Part shown: positions 11,495-22,593 of the stretch, piece after piece
Layout of the letters: every line of letters begins with the position of its first letter
Position numbering within the stretch: the stretch's first letter is position 1
From: Pyropia haitanensis
Taxonomy: Eukaryota; Rhodophyta; Bangiophyceae; Bangiales; Bangiaceae
DNA: 64,000 bases
Reading direction: 5' to 3'
Assembly (NCBI GenBank): GCA_008729055.1
Contig: SDUX01000006.1
Coordinates: 2,592,842 to 2,656,841, forward strand
Translations under genes and position numbers: made by a program
The notes under the pieces: model-generated
Database searches by the model: none
What the model was told of the DNA's origin: nothing
The model's input: only the letters and a program-made list of their open reading frames with translations

Positions 11495-12418
11495 GCCGTC
11501 TGCGGCGGCGGCGGAGGTGGCGGCCAAAGGGGGCCGCACCAGTGGTGCGGCGGCCGGGGGGGACCTGCCCGCGGCGGGCGCAGGTCGCGCCGCCCGCGAC
11601 GCGGCGGCCGCGGGGGCCCTGCCCGCGGCGGCCAAGACGGGCGGCTGGTGGTGCACGTACCGCAATACGTGTATCATCTGGTTTCACCTCGCGTGGGTGC
11701 TCTACGACGACTGCCTCCCCCACCACGGGGCGCCGAACCACACGCGCGCGCGGACCGCCATGTACTCGGTGCTCGTCGACGTGCACGGCGCGATCCAGCC
11801 GACGAAGTGCTGCTTTGACGGCGTCACGACGGACCGGATCCAGGCGTCGCTCGCGGTGGCCGCGCACTACATCACGCCAACGTGCTCGCTGTTTGCGTCT
11901 CGGCCGGCGGTAGGGGGGGGGGGAAGGGGCGGGTCAAGGTCGGCGGCGACTACCCGCTCGCCGCCATTGCCCGCGCAGTCGTGCCAGAGGCGCCTCGCCG
12001 CGCACGCGAAGCGGCAGCCCCGGCGGTGGGGCGGACGACGACGGCCGGCAGGGGCGCAGACGATGACGCGACGGCTGCAGCCGCCGACGCGGCCGCGGCG
12101 GCAGCACCCGCGCGGCGGATGACGGCGGCCGCAGCACGTGCAGGGCGAGAGGCGACGGCGGCCGACGGCGCGGCGGGCGTCGCGCCCGTCGCGACGGCGG
12201 CGGCAGCTGCGCGGACCGTGCTTACCATGGGCGGGTCGTGCTGCTTCGGCTACGAGGAGTACAAGCCGTACCACACGCACCCGTGCTGCCTCTCTGGCTG
12301 TCGCATCACCGCCGAGTACCTGCCGTTTATCACGCTGGACATGTGCTGCAACTACCAGCACCAGCGCAATTCGACGGGGGAGTGGTTCTTCATCAACCGC
12401 GAGGGCCGGTACTGCTAA
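11400..12418 (+). CDS. secreted cysteine-rich protein, family unknown
   Basis: About 339 aa. Residues 1-40 form a signal peptide: basic MARSGERRWLR, then a hydrophobic Val/Ala core. An Ala/Gly linker follows, then two well-conserved-looking blocks: TGGWWCTYRNTCIIWFHLAW to HYITPTCSLF, and a C-terminal block with CCFGYEEYKPY, CCLSGCR, DMCCNYQ and final NREGRYC. The blocks are separated by about 100 Ala-rich residues. The paired cysteines suggest disulfides and an extracellular or cell-wall location (inference). The two blocks are in different frames; the change falls in a run of 11 G at 11913-11923, so a homopolymer indel is the likely cause. Stop TAA at 12416-12418. I do not recognise the family. 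Confidence 0.75.
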
Positions 12419-12754
12419 CGGCCGGAGTTGAGTCGGGAGAGGGGGGTGGGTGGGGGAGGGATGCTGACTGGCTGTGGTTCTTCTGGTCAGTTAGGGGGGG
12501 ACACGGTTTCGTGGCCGTCGGGGGAGGCGTTGAGTGCGCAGTGGGGGAAAGCAGGGCCGATGGGGAGGACGAGAAAAGAGTGGGGGGAAGGCGGAGGGGG
12601 AGGCAGAGGGGGGGGCAGCAGGCCCGCAACACATGCGAGATGGCACCGCTCTGTCTCTGGCCACCCGCAGATTGACGGCCGCAGCCGGCGGGGCTGGGAC
12701 CGGGACAGGTAGCGGCCACCACCCCGCCCCTCTCCCCCCACCCCCCACCCTTTC
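12419..12754. other. intergenic between convergent genes
   Basis: G-rich 3' flank of the secreted protein gene meeting the 3' end of the DUF1348 gene on the other strand. Nothing else was seen. Confidence 0.5.
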
Positions 12755-13297
12755 CTACTCTAGCGGCAGCTCCGGCTCCTCTGCCGCGCCCGCCGACGTG
12801 TCGCGCGGCCCGTGAAGGCGGCGGTCCGCCTCGGTAATCGGCACGTCATTGATGCTCGCCTCCCGCCGCGCCATCCGCCCGTCGGGCGCAAACGCCCACA
12901 GCTCCACCCCGTACGCGCGGCGCCAGCCGCCGTCCGCGCCAGCCGCCGCCCCCGCCATGGCCGCGGTCGCCGTCGCGCCCGCCGCGGTCGCTGGGGGCCC
13001 CCCCGGCACCACCCGGTACTCGTACTGGAAGCGCACCGCGATGCGGTCGTCGGTGTACGACCACAGGTCCTTGCGGAGGGTGTAGTCCACCTCGGCCGCC
13101 CACTTCCGGGTGAGGAACTCGACAATGGCTGGCCGGCCGCGGATGAACTCGGAGCGGTTTCGCCAGACGCAGTCGGGGGTGTAGGCGGCGGCGACGCGGA
13201 CGGGGTCGCGGGTGTTCCACGCCGCCTCGGCGGCGCGGACCTTGGCAAGGGCGGTCTCGGCGGTGAAGGGGGGGAGGGGGGGGCGGGGTGGCTCCAT
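12755..13297 (-). CDS. DUF1348 / NTF2-like (SnoaL fold) protein
   Basis: 180 aa, intronless. The whole length follows the DUF1348 family: [96 protein letters not shown] and INDVPI. The family has an NTF2-like cone fold; its biochemical role is not established. A 28-residue Ala/Gly insertion (about residues 96-123) replaces a short loop normally found between the two central strands. The start ATG gives a family-like length. The product is probably soluble and cytosolic. It is the only GC-rich host gene of clear family here with no frame break. Confidence 0.92.
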   Translation of the reverse strand: MEPPRPPLPPFTAETALAKVRAAEAAWNTRDPVRVAAAYTPDCVWRNRSEFIRGRPAIVEFLTRKWAAEVDYTLRKDLWSYTDDRIAVRFQYEYRVVPGGPPATAAGATATAAMAGAAAGADGGWRRAYGVELWAFAPDGRMARREASINDVPITEADRRLHGPRDTSAGAAEEPELPLE

Positions 13298-14307
13298 GAT
13301 GGTGGGTGGGGCGGCGGCGGCAAGGGGGGGGCGGCGGCGGTGGCAGAAGGGAGGGTGAGGCGGGGGAGTTGGGCGGAGGGGTGGGCAGCGGTGGTGGGCG
13401 GGCAGGGGGGCCGACGGTGGAGGAGCAGAGCAAAGCCGCCGTCGTCGGGAGTGGAAACGCGGGGGGGGGGGGAGGGACGGGGCCGCTGCACTTTAGTCGG
13501 GTCGTCGTCGCACAGGCGAGAATCACGACCGCCGTGGCGCTTGGCTATGGCGCTTGGCTATGGAGGCCAAGCGCCGGCGCTTGGTGATGGAGGCCCGCCG
13601 CGGCGCGTCGTTCTCTGCGGCGGCAAAGGGAGGGGGCGCGTTTCGGCGGAGAAACGCGCGACCGGCGCGACTGTGGCGGGGCACCCCGCGACGGGCGCAC
13701 AACGCCCGCAGAAGTGGACCTCTGCGGGACCTCATTGGTTGACAGCCCCATGCATCTCCGGAAATGAGCGTCGTGACGCCAAGAGAGAGAGAGACACAAG
13801 CAGGCACACCTGCCGTCGCGACCCGTATGTACCATCAACAGCGTGATGAGCTACCCTCTTCTATGCACCCAAGCGTGTCTCTCTCTCCCGGGCTTCGTGC
13901 TGCATGACGGGGTAGTGAGCCAGGCGCTCCGCCTACAAACCCTTTACACTGGGTATGGGGTCGGGGGGGCACTGGTGGGCGCTGCACCGATGATGTGCCG
14001 TCCAGATCATGCCCCGGCCGCGCTTGGCGCCCCAATTCCAACGGTCCGCGCCGCTGTCCCGGCGACGCCACCCCCACCGCCTGCGTGGCCAGCCACGCGG
14101 CCGACCGCCGCTCGCCGGCCCACAGCTGCCGGCAGGCCGGGCGTTCTTCCCCCGCGCCCGCGTGCCCCCAGTGGCATGACAGTCTCCCCGTCCCCCCGCC
14201 CGCGCACTGCCGCCCCCCAACCTCCCCCTCTTTTCCCCCCTCCGCTCAGCCCCCCCCCCCTCTACCGCCGCATCCCCCCCTCGGCTGCTGCCACGTCGGT
14301 CAGCGGC
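13298..14307. other. intergenic
   Basis: Includes the 5' side of the DUF1348 gene, a 13-base tandem pair (GCGCTTGGCTATG-like) at 13536-13561 with partly inverted copies after it, and a GA-dinucleotide stretch near 13780-13796. A plus-strand open frame from 13843 is Pro-rich and unsupported. Confidence 0.45.
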
Positions 14308-15632
14308 TCAGGCGGCGCCCACCACCCGCTCCACCACCGCCAGCACCCCAAATAGCACAAACGCGTACAGGGCGGCGTCGCGGGCCACCTCGGCCACCCC
14401 CGTCGCGACCGCCCACGCGGTGCGCGCGGCGGCGAGAAGGCCGAGGAGGCCCCCGCCGCCGCCCTTGCGGCCCGCCGCCCGCCGGGCGGCGGCCCAGGCG
14501 ACCACCCGCGGCGCGCGGGCGGCGACCGCAAACCCCAAAAACACCTCCACCGCCGACACGGGGGGGAGGGCCAGGCCCGCGGCGGCGGTGGCGGGGGCGG
14601 CGCCGGTAGCCGCCGCCCAAGCCCCCCCGCCGCCCACCGCCGCGGCCGCCACCGCAGCCGCGTACGCGACCGCCAACAGCACCACAATTGTCACCCGTAC
14701 GGTGGGCGGAAGAGCCGTGGCCGCCGCGGGGGGAGGCGGTGGTGGCCCACCGCCGCCGCCGCCCCACCGCGCCCCCCCCGTGGTGGCACCCCATGTGCCC
14801 CCGCCGGCGCTCCACCCACCCGCGGCGGCCCAGGTGTCCGCCCCCCCCCCTCCGTCCCCACCGGCGCCGGCGGCGCCCGCGGCGGCCGCCGCGGCCAAGA
14901 GGCTGACGGGCTCCCGCCTTGGCCGCCCCCTCGCCCCCGCCACCAGCTCCGTCGCCGCGCCCGACGGGGGCGTTGGTGGCTCGGCGTGCACCGGCCGGGG
15001 CGGCACCGCCTCGACCGCCGCCACCGACGACGGCGCGGCCGCGGAGGAGCCGTCCGCAAACGCCATCCGCGCCGACCGCTTGGCGAGGATGCGCTGCCGG
15101 CGGGCCTCGGCGCGCTCGGCGGCGGTCTGCGGCGCGGCGGGGGGGCGGCAGCAGAGGCGGCGGGGGGGGCGGTCGTGACGGCGGCGGCGGGCAGGAGGGT
15201 GGCCGACGCGCCCGCGGCGGCGGGGGTGGTAGTGGCGGCCGCGCTAGCCTCCGCCGCCGCCGCAGGCGTCGACGCCGCGGCAGACTCGTCCGTGGTCATG
15301 GGGGCGGACGAGGGGGCGGGGGGGGTGGGCTCGCAAGGAGCCGAGGCGGCCACCGCCACGGCGGGTGCTCCCCCTCCCCTGGACACAGCCGCCGCGGGTG
15401 TGGTGGTGGTGGTGGCGGCAGCCGCCGCCGGTGTGGTCGCGGCGACCGCGGCCGCAGCCGCTTCCGAAGCGTCGGCAGCATCGGCAGCGGCCGCTGCCGC
15501 TGCCGCCGCTGCTGCCGCCACTGCCGCAGCCGTCGTTCCGTCGCCGTCGGCCACCCCCGGCGGCACGCCCGACGACAGGCCGCCCGACGACGCGGCGGGG
15601 AGCACCGCGGCGCCCCCGTCGGGGCGTGGCAT
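14308..15632 (-). CDS. GET2/CAML-like tail-anchored protein receptor subunit
   Basis: Minus-strand protein of about 440 aa. The Ala-rich N-terminal half starts either at ATG 15632 (MPRPDGGAAV) or at ATG 15299 (MTTDESAAAS). It is followed by the basic motif ERAEARRQRILAKRSARM, which resembles the RRxRIL...R(L/M) motif that GET2 and CAML use to bind the GET3/TRC40 ATPase. The C-terminus has three hydrophobic segments (VRVTIVVLLAVAYAAAVAAA; VSAVEVFLGFAVAARAP; DAALYAFVLFGVLAVVERVV), as expected for these ER membrane receptors. The frame changes once, in a run of C at about 15138-15146, just upstream of the motif. A good 3' splice site (pyrimidine tract then TTTCCAG) lies just upstream at about 15686, so a 5' exon may exist. 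The assignment is by motif and topology only. Confidence 0.55.
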
Positions 15633-16539
15633 GCCGCCCAGGCGCTGTGACCGTGTCCGGGCGCTGCCGCGGCACGCCGCCGCTGGAAAGATACCGGTGG
15701 GGGTGGTGGGGGGGGGGAGGGTGGGGAGAGGGGAGAGTAACAATGAAAAGCGCCCCAAAAGAGGGGTTGAAGGTGCCCCAGGGGATGCGCAAGGGGAGAC
15801 CGGCAGCTAGAGACAGACACGAAAAAGGGTGGTGCAAGGCCAGGGCGGGGGCGGCAGGCCAGAGGCGGGGAAGGAGGCGCTGCCAGTGCCGTGCTGTCGC
15901 GGCGCCGTCGCCGCAGCGACAAGCCCCGGAGCCGCCCTACGGAGTGCCGGCCACGCCCGTCCGGAGGTTGTGCGGTGGGGGTCGCCGTCAGCACGCTTTT
16001 GATTGATCAGCGCCACCTGTTCAACGTTCCACGACCAAAAGAACGACAGGCGCGAGTGGTCGAGGCGGTCCTGTCAAAAAAATGGACTTGATCGTCACAG
16101 TGCGATGATGAGAAATTACCATGTCGCAACGCGGCGGCCACTGTAAGTCTCTTCTCGCGGCCTCGAGTCTCGTCGAGACACGCACGCACCCGCGCGCAAC
16201 TGCGCGCGACGTGATTGGACAGCCGGGATGACTGGCCACGCCAATTTACCCGCCGTGGAAACCATGCACGTGGCGTGCGACGTGGGCGTCCTGCGACGTG
16301 GGGGGTGGCCCCCCAGACGGCTTGTGTCTGCTGTTTCTGGCGCGGAGTGTTGGCGGGGGTGTGGCGGTGTTCGTGTGCCGAAGCGCGCCGGAGCGCGCCT
16401 TCCCCCTCCTCCTCGCGGTGTGTGGGGGCGACCCCCGCCGCGCGCGCGTTGGGCGGCCGAGCTGTTGGCGGCGACCAAACGCCGGGTCGCCGCCATTCCG
16501 TGGCGAAACCGTACTGTTGCCGCCGGGTGAGACGCGTCT
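15633..16539. other. 5' flank shared by two divergent genes
   Basis: Region between the GET2-like gene (minus) and the bZIP gene (plus). It contains a minus-strand acceptor-like site at about 15685-15730 and a lower-GC stretch at 16010-16210 with no repeats seen. It probably carries both promoters. Confidence 0.45.
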
Positions 16540-16764
16540 CCTTCCCTCCACCTGCCCCCCCCTCCCCCCACCTCCTCTTCTCCACTCTCTTCCCTCCCGT
16601 TTCCGCCCCCTCTCGCCCACCCCCTCTGCCTGTCCCCGCATTGCGGCGCTGCGCCGACGTCCCCCGTGCGGCACTGTCTTGGCGGCTCCGCGGTCGTCCC
16701 CCCCACTTCCGTCGCTCTCCCTCCTTGCCCTTCCCCCCCCCCCCCCCCCCACTGCGTTGGCACC
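16540..16764 (+). promoter_or_regulatory. pyrimidine-rich leader of the bZIP gene
   Basis: More than 200 bases rich in C and T, ending with CACCATG at 16762-16767. It matches the leader type of the other genes listed. Confidence 0.5.
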
Positions 16765-17128
16765 ATGGGCGCCCACTTGGCCACCCAGCAGCGCGCCGCC
16801 GCGGCGGCCGCGGCGGCCGACGACCCCCCCCCCGCCGACGGCGGCGGCGCCGACGATGGCCTGATGGACTTTGCCGGCGCCGCGCCGGCCGCGCCCGCCG
16901 CGCCGGCCGCCGCCGCCGCCGCCGCCGTGGGCGCCGGCGGCCGCGGCGGGCGGACGGCCGGCCCCGGCGGAACCGCCACCGACGCGGGCGACACGATGGG
17001 GACCGGCGTGCGGCCGCACGGCGGCGGCGCCGCGGCCGCCGCCGCCGCGCCAGCCGCTGGCGTCGCTGGTGGGGGGGGACGCCCCGCGGCGCCGCTGCCG
17101 CCCCCACCGCGGGCGGCCGGGTGGCGGC

Positions 17129-17159
<31 letters not shown>

Positions 17160-17236
17160 GCGGCGGCCGGTGGGGGTGGCGGTGGTGGGGGTGGCGGTGG
17201 CACGCCCGTCACGCTCGCGACGCCGCTCAAGCGTGG

Positions 17237-17280
<44 letters not shown>

Positions 17281-18489
17281 TGCCGCCCGGGCCGCCGCCG
17301 GCGGCGGCACCCGACCTGGCCGCCGCGGCGGGCATCAAGGCGGGCGAGGAGGGGTCGCTGGTGGAGGTGGCGCAGGCGCACCAGCTGTCGTTGGACGTGT
17401 TCCAGCGCGTCAAGGAGGAGAGCAGTACGTTCCCCAGAGGGCGGCCAGCGGAGGAGAGGGCGCTGGTGGGCGGCGAGATGGGGGTCGGGGGCGGCCGGGG
17501 TGCCGCCGCGGCCAGGGGGGGGTGACGAGGATGGCGGCTGCCGCCGCGGCGCGGTGCGCCCGCGCGGATCCTGCGTCGTGGCGGTGCGCGCCCTTTTTTT
17601 TTTGTGTGGCACCGTGGCACGTAGGCGCACCGTGGCAAGCAGGGGGCACCGTGGCATGTACGCGCACCGTGTCATGTTGGCGCACCGTGGCATGTAGTCG
17701 TCGTATCGTGGCAGCCTGCCACGTGGGCAGACGGCAGACGCCGGCCGCCGTGCGCGGTCGACCCGTAACGGCAGCACGGGACTGACGTTGGGCTGTGGGT
17801 GCGCGTTTCCTCTGTCTTGCTCCTTTGTGGTGGTGCCGTCTGGTTCCTTTGTCACCACCTTCTCTGCCTCCCCTTTTCCCTTTTTCTTGTTGATTTACTC
17901 CAACTCGGGTATCCCTTCTTTCCCACCCACTACCCCCGCCCTTGCTCCGTCCCCCCTGTCGTCTCCTCTGCTCCCCCGCCCTCCTCCCTCTCTGCTCTCT
18001 CCCTCTTCCCCCGCTCACCCCCCCCCCCCCGCCTCTGCAGTGGTCAAGCTGGAAGTCCCCGCCTTTGCCGCCGCCGCCGCCGCCGCCGCCAGCGGCGACG
18101 CGGAAAAGTCGCTGCGCCTCAAGCAGCGCGGCCAGGCCAACCGCGCGTGCGCGGCGGCGAGCCGCGCGCGTGTCCAGACCTACCAGGACGAGCTCGTCGC
18201 GCGCCTCAATCGGACCGAGTCAGAGCGCAACCGGCTGCGGCGGGTGGCGGACAAGGTGCTGCGGAAGCGGGCGGCCGTCGAGGCCGACCGCGACCGCCTC
18301 GTGCGGGCGCTGCGGCGGGCGGTGGCCGCGTCGCCGGCGGCGGCGGCGCTGGTGCAGTCGGCGGGCGTGGCGCTGGGGGAGGAGGGGGGGACGGCTGGTG
18401 AGGCGGGGGGGGAGGGAGCCGCGGGGGGGGGGGGGGGGGCGCCGGCGCAGGCACCCCATCTTAGGCGGCTGCGGGGGTGCGTGTGGTGA
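16765..18489 (+). CDS. bZIP transcription factor with at least one intron
   Basis: DNA-binding transcription factor, expected in the nucleus as a dimer. Exon 1 (16765-17424) begins MGAHLATQQRAAAA, is Ala/Gly/Pro-rich and ends LVEVAQAHQLSLDVFQRVKE-ES. The donor GTACGT follows at 17425. The acceptor TCTGCAG ends at 18040, and splicing keeps the frame: exon 2 reads VKLEVPAF... The bZIP core is NRACAAASRARVQTYQDELV (basic region with the N-x7-R spacing), then a leucine-zipper-like heptad segment RLNRTESERNRLRRVADKVL and RDRLVRALRRAV. Exon 1 needs one frame change, best placed at a run of eight G near 17073-17080. The end is uncertain: a second donor-like GGTGAGG at about 18399 and a strong acceptor (T run, GGTCCAG) at about 18635 suggest a third exon reaching toward 18950. 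Confidence 0.85.
17425..18040 (+). other. intron 1 of the bZIP gene
   Basis: 616 bases, GTACGT...TCTGCAG, with a long C-rich tract before the acceptor. It contains a minisatellite at 17608-17697. Confidence 0.8.
17608..17697 (+). repeat. 17-18-bp minisatellite GCGCACCGTGGCATGTA
   Basis: Five tandem, slightly diverged copies of about 17-18 bases inside the bZIP intron, followed by a partial copy (CGTGGCAGCCTGCCACG) that forms a small hairpin. Confidence 0.85.
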
Positions 18490-18502
18490 TGGTGGTTGGG
18501 AT

Positions 18503-18533
<31 letters not shown>

Positions 18534-18954
18534 GCCGACGGCCTTGGCCGGCGGCGGCTGCCCGCCGTGCCGCCCCCCCGTATTCAAGCGGTGCGTGTTG
18601 TGTTTCTTGTCTTTTTTTTTTTTGGTTGTCGGTCCAGCCAGGGCGGCCACCCGCCAAGCCGACGGCCTCGCGCACGGGCCCGCCGCCGCCGCGCCCGGCC
18701 GCGCGCCGGGCGGCCGCGCCGCTGGCGCCGCCGTCGCCGCGCCCGAACCGGGGGCGCGCGCGCGCGCCCGACCGACCGACACAAAACGGCGCCGCCGCCG
18801 CCGCGGGCGCCCCGCGCCAGCCGCTCGACCAGTCCGCCGGCACCCCCCCCCCCCCCCCCCACCCCCCCCCCGCCCCCTTGTGTCGTACGCCTCCCCGCCC
18901 GCCCCTACCCGGCGCCCCCGGCCAGCGGCCGCCCCGCCCCCCCGCCGCCGCCCG
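18490..18954. other. gap between the convergent bZIP and FIP1 genes, with a G30 run
   Basis: Holds a run of 30 G at 18503-18532, a T run with acceptor-like site ending at about 18635, and a C-rich block at 18841-18876. Probably 3' exon or UTR of the bZIP gene. The run of G would favour G-quadruplex formation. Confidence 0.5.
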
Positions 18955-20384
18955 TCAGCGCCGCCGCTTGGCCGACCGCTCCTCGGCCCCGTGCTCCCGC
19001 TCGTACGACCCCGACGAGCGCTTCCGCTCCCGCTCCCCGCCCCGGTCGCGGTCGCGGTCGCGGTCGCGGTCGCGGTCGCGGTCGCGGTCGCCACGGTCGC
19101 CGCGGTCGCCGCGGTCGCCACGGTCGCGGTCGCGGTCGCGGCCGCCGCGGCTGCCGTCGCGGCCGTCGCGGCCGCCGCGGTCCCGCTCCCGCTCCCGCTC
19201 CCGGTCGCCCCGGTCGCCGCCGCGGTCGTCGCGGCTGCCGCGGCCGTCGCGGTCGCCGCGGTCACCCCGGTGGTCCCCCCGGTCGCCCCGGTCGCCGCGG
19301 TCGCCCCGGTCCCCCCGCGCAGCGGCTGCCGCCCGCTCCCGCTCCCGCTCCCGCTCCCGCTCCCCGCGGTCCGACCGCTCCCCCCGCTCGGAGCGCTCCC
19401 GCTCCCCGCGCTCGGACCGCTCCCGCTCCCGCGGCCGGTGGTCCCCGCCGCCGCCACGGTCGCTGCTGCCGCGCTTGCGCGCGTCGCCGCCGCCGCCGCC
19501 GCCACCGCCGCCGCCAGCGTCGGCTGGGGGGGAGCGCTCGGGCAGCCGCTCTCGCCGGCCCCCACCCGCGTCGCCCCGCCGGTCCAGCGGCGGCGGCGCA
19601 AACGGCGACGCGCCGCCGCCAGGGCCGCCCAACCCGCCACCGCCACCGATGCCGCCGCCGTCGACGCCGCCGACGCCGCCGCCGCCGCGGCCGGGGCCGC
19701 CGTCGAGGCGGCCGCCCATGCCCCCCCCCCCCGCCAGCCCGTCGGGGGTGCCGCCAAAGCCGCCCCGCGGCCGGCCGCCACGGTCCCGCTCCCGCTCCCG
19801 CCCGCCGTCGGGTCGGGGCGGACCGCCGCCAAACGGGCGGCCGCCGCCGCCGGGGCCCCCGCCGGGGCCGCCCCCGCGCGAGCCGGGACCGCCCAGCCCG
19901 CCCGGCCCGCCCGGCCCGCCCGGCCCGCCCGGCCCGCCGCCGCCGCCGCCGCCGCCACCGCCGCTTGGGCCCTTCCCCCCCCCCTCGTGCGGCCCGCCCG
20001 GCGGCGCCGCCCCCCCCCCATGCCCGGCCCGCGCATCCCCCCCCGGCCGCCCATGCCCGGCGGCCCCATCCCCGGCGGCATCCCCGGGAAGCCCATCCCC
20101 GGTGGCATCCCCGGCGGCGGCCGGCCGCCCATCCCCGGCGGCATCCCCGGCAGCGGCGGCAGGCCTGGCGGGAAGGCCATGCCGCCGCCCGGGAGGGGCG
20201 GCCACTTGCCGCCGCCGGGCATGCCGCCCGGCGGCGGCATGGCCGCGAGCATCTCGAGCATGCCCGGCGGCATTGGCGGCATGCCGGGCGGCAGCGGCGG
20301 CATGCCGGGCGGCATGCCCGGCAGGCCGCTGCTGCTGCCGCCGGGGCCGCCGCCGGGGCCGCCGCCGCCGCCGCCGCCGCCGGG

Positions 20385-20419
<35 letters not shown>

Positions 20420-20690
20420 GGCCGCCGCCGCGGTCGTCGCCGCCGCCCGGGGGCGGCTCAAAGCGGCTGCCGCGGCGGCCGCCGCGCCCCCCCTCGTCGC
20501 GCCCCCCCCCCGGCTTGCGGTCGTCCTCCCCCCCTCCCCCCCCACCCATGGGGCGTCCCGCCCCCCCCCCCCCACGGGGGCCGACGCCCAGCTTCCCCCC
20601 CCCCCGCCGCCCGTCAAAGACAGCGTCACGTCATCCCGCCGGTACGACGACGGCGGCGGGGACGAGGATGGCGGCGGCGGTGGCGGCGGG

Positions 20691-20732
<42 letters not shown>

Positions 20733-21012
20733 ACGCCCGGCATGCCCGCAAGGCTGCCGCCGGCGCTGCCGTGCGGGCCGCTGACGGCGGCGGCGGCGGC
20801 AGCGCCGCCGCCGGGGCCGCCGGCGCCGCCGCCGGGCGCGATCATCCCAAACATCCCCGGCGGGGGCGGAATCCCGCCGGGCGGCAGCGGCAGGCCCGGC
20901 GGGTAGGCCCCCCCGGGGGGGGCCGCATGCCGGGCAGCAGCATGCCGGGCGGCAGCGGCGGGTACCCGCCGGGGGGGGCGCCGCCAGGCCCACCCCCGCC
21001 GCGGTGGCCCTT

Positions 21013-21051
<39 letters not shown>

Positions 21052-21659
21052 GCCGCGCCCAACGGTGGGTGGCCCGGGGAGGTGGGCACCGAGCGGACCC
21101 CCCCCCCCCCCCGGCGGCCGTCGGCAACCCCCCCCCCGCCGGCGGCGCCCCCCCCCCCGACGAGGCCGAGGCCGCCGCCCCCCCCCGCCCCGCCGCCTCC
21201 CCCGTCGACCGTCTTGATCTTGGCGAGCATCGACGCCTCGAGGCGCATCTGCATCTGGCGCTCGCAGTAGAGCCGCCAGGTGTCCTCTGTGAAGCCATAA
21301 TTGAAGTACTCGGTGACGTCCGCGCCGCGGTCGCGCCACGGCTTTTCCGGCAGCTTGCCAATCTCCAGGTCGTACACCGACCGCTGGTTGGTGCCGACGT
21401 TCATCGTCGGCGTCGGCAGCATGGACAGGATGTTGCCGCCGCCGCGGTCGCCGCCGCCGCCGCCGCCGCCGCGGTCGCCGCCGCCGCGGCCGTCCCCCGC
21501 CCGGCCGTCCCCGCCGCCGCGGCCATCCGCCGATCGCCCCCCCCCGCCGCGGCCGTCGCCGCCAGCCGATCCGCGGCCGCCCGCCGACGGGTTGACCCAC
21601 GTGCTCGTCATGCCCGTCGCAATCGACACGCCGCCGCCGCCGCCAGGCCCGCCGTCCCG

Positions 21660-21713
<54 letters not shown>

Positions 21714-22190
21714 GCCATCGCCGCGGCCACCCCCCCCGACGCCCACGGCGCCACCGCCGCCGCCACCGCCGCCGCCGCCGCCGCCCCCCACACCGCCGCT
21801 GCCGCCAGCGTGGCCGCCGCCCCCCCCCGGCCAGCACCACCCCCCCCACCACCCCCACCGCCGCCGCCACCGCCGCCCAGCCCGCCAGCCGCCGCCGCCG
21901 GCCGCTTGCCCGTATTGAGCACCACCGCCACGTCATCGTCCGTGTCGTCGTCGCTGTCCGACGCGGCCGACCCCGAGCCGCTCGACCCGCCGTCGTCACT
22001 GGCGCCGCCGGCGGGGGTGTCGCCATTGGTGCCCGCACGGGGCGCCGCGGCCGCCGCGTCGGGCCCACCACCACCGCCGCCATTCGCAGCGGGGGCGCCG
22101 CCGCCGCCGCTGCCGCCGTCGACGCCGTCGCCGCCGCCGTCGCCGCCACCACCACCGCCGCCATTCCCAGCAGCGGCCGCCACCCCACCC

Positions 22191-22249
<59 letters not shown>

Positions 22250-22390
22250 GTCGCCCGCAGCGCGCTGCGCCCCCCCCCCCGGTGCCGCCGGCAGCGGCGG
22301 CGGGAGGACACCTCCGTCAGCGGCCACCACCCCATTCGCCGCGGCGGGTGACGACGATGGCGGCGGCGGCGGCGGCGGGGGGGGGGTGGG

Positions 22391-22431
<41 letters not shown>

Positions 22432-22593
22432 CGGCGGTGGTGGCGGCGGCGGGTCGGCCCCCCCGCCCGGCCCGTACAGCGCCTCGTCCTCATCCTCCTC
22501 TTCGGCCGCTGCCGCCGCGGCCGCCGCGGCCGGCGGCGGCGCGGCCGCCGCCGCCGCCGCCGCCGCCGACACCGCCGACGCGTCGCCGTCCAT
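18955..22593 (-). CDS. FIP1: FIP1-type pre-mRNA polyadenylation factor
   Basis: Subunit of the cleavage and polyadenylation specificity complex that links poly(A) polymerase to the cleavage machinery in the nucleus. N-terminus at ATG 22593: MDGDASAVSA, then the acidic EEEDEDEALYG motif typical of FIP1. A second acidic patch SDSDDDTDDDVAVVLNTGKR lies at about 21910-21970. The Fip1 domain at about 21210-21437 reads LPEKPWRDRGADVTEYFNYG then FTEDTWRLYCERQMQMR, an excellent match. Next come long Pro/Gly/Met-rich stretches. The C-terminus (18955-19500) is an Arg-Asp/Arg-Glu/Arg-Ser mixed-charge tail ending AKRRR, as in human FIP1L1. The full span is about 1200 codons, unusually long because of Gly and Pro runs. 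Several frame changes fall in G/C runs. A CT-rich leader precedes the start. A truncated copy lies at 43643-45353. Confidence 0.88.
20224..21942. repeat. segmental duplication block A, copy 1 (FIP1 interior)
   Basis: Near-identical to 43643-45353. Differences seen by eye are mainly lengths of C/G runs and trinucleotide runs, plus a few substitutions (for example CACCACCGCC against CACAACCGCC). Confidence 0.93.

Noticed and set aside
17608..17697. CRISPR-like repeat array
   Set aside because: Units are contiguous 17-18-base tandem repeats without spacers, in a eukaryotic intron.
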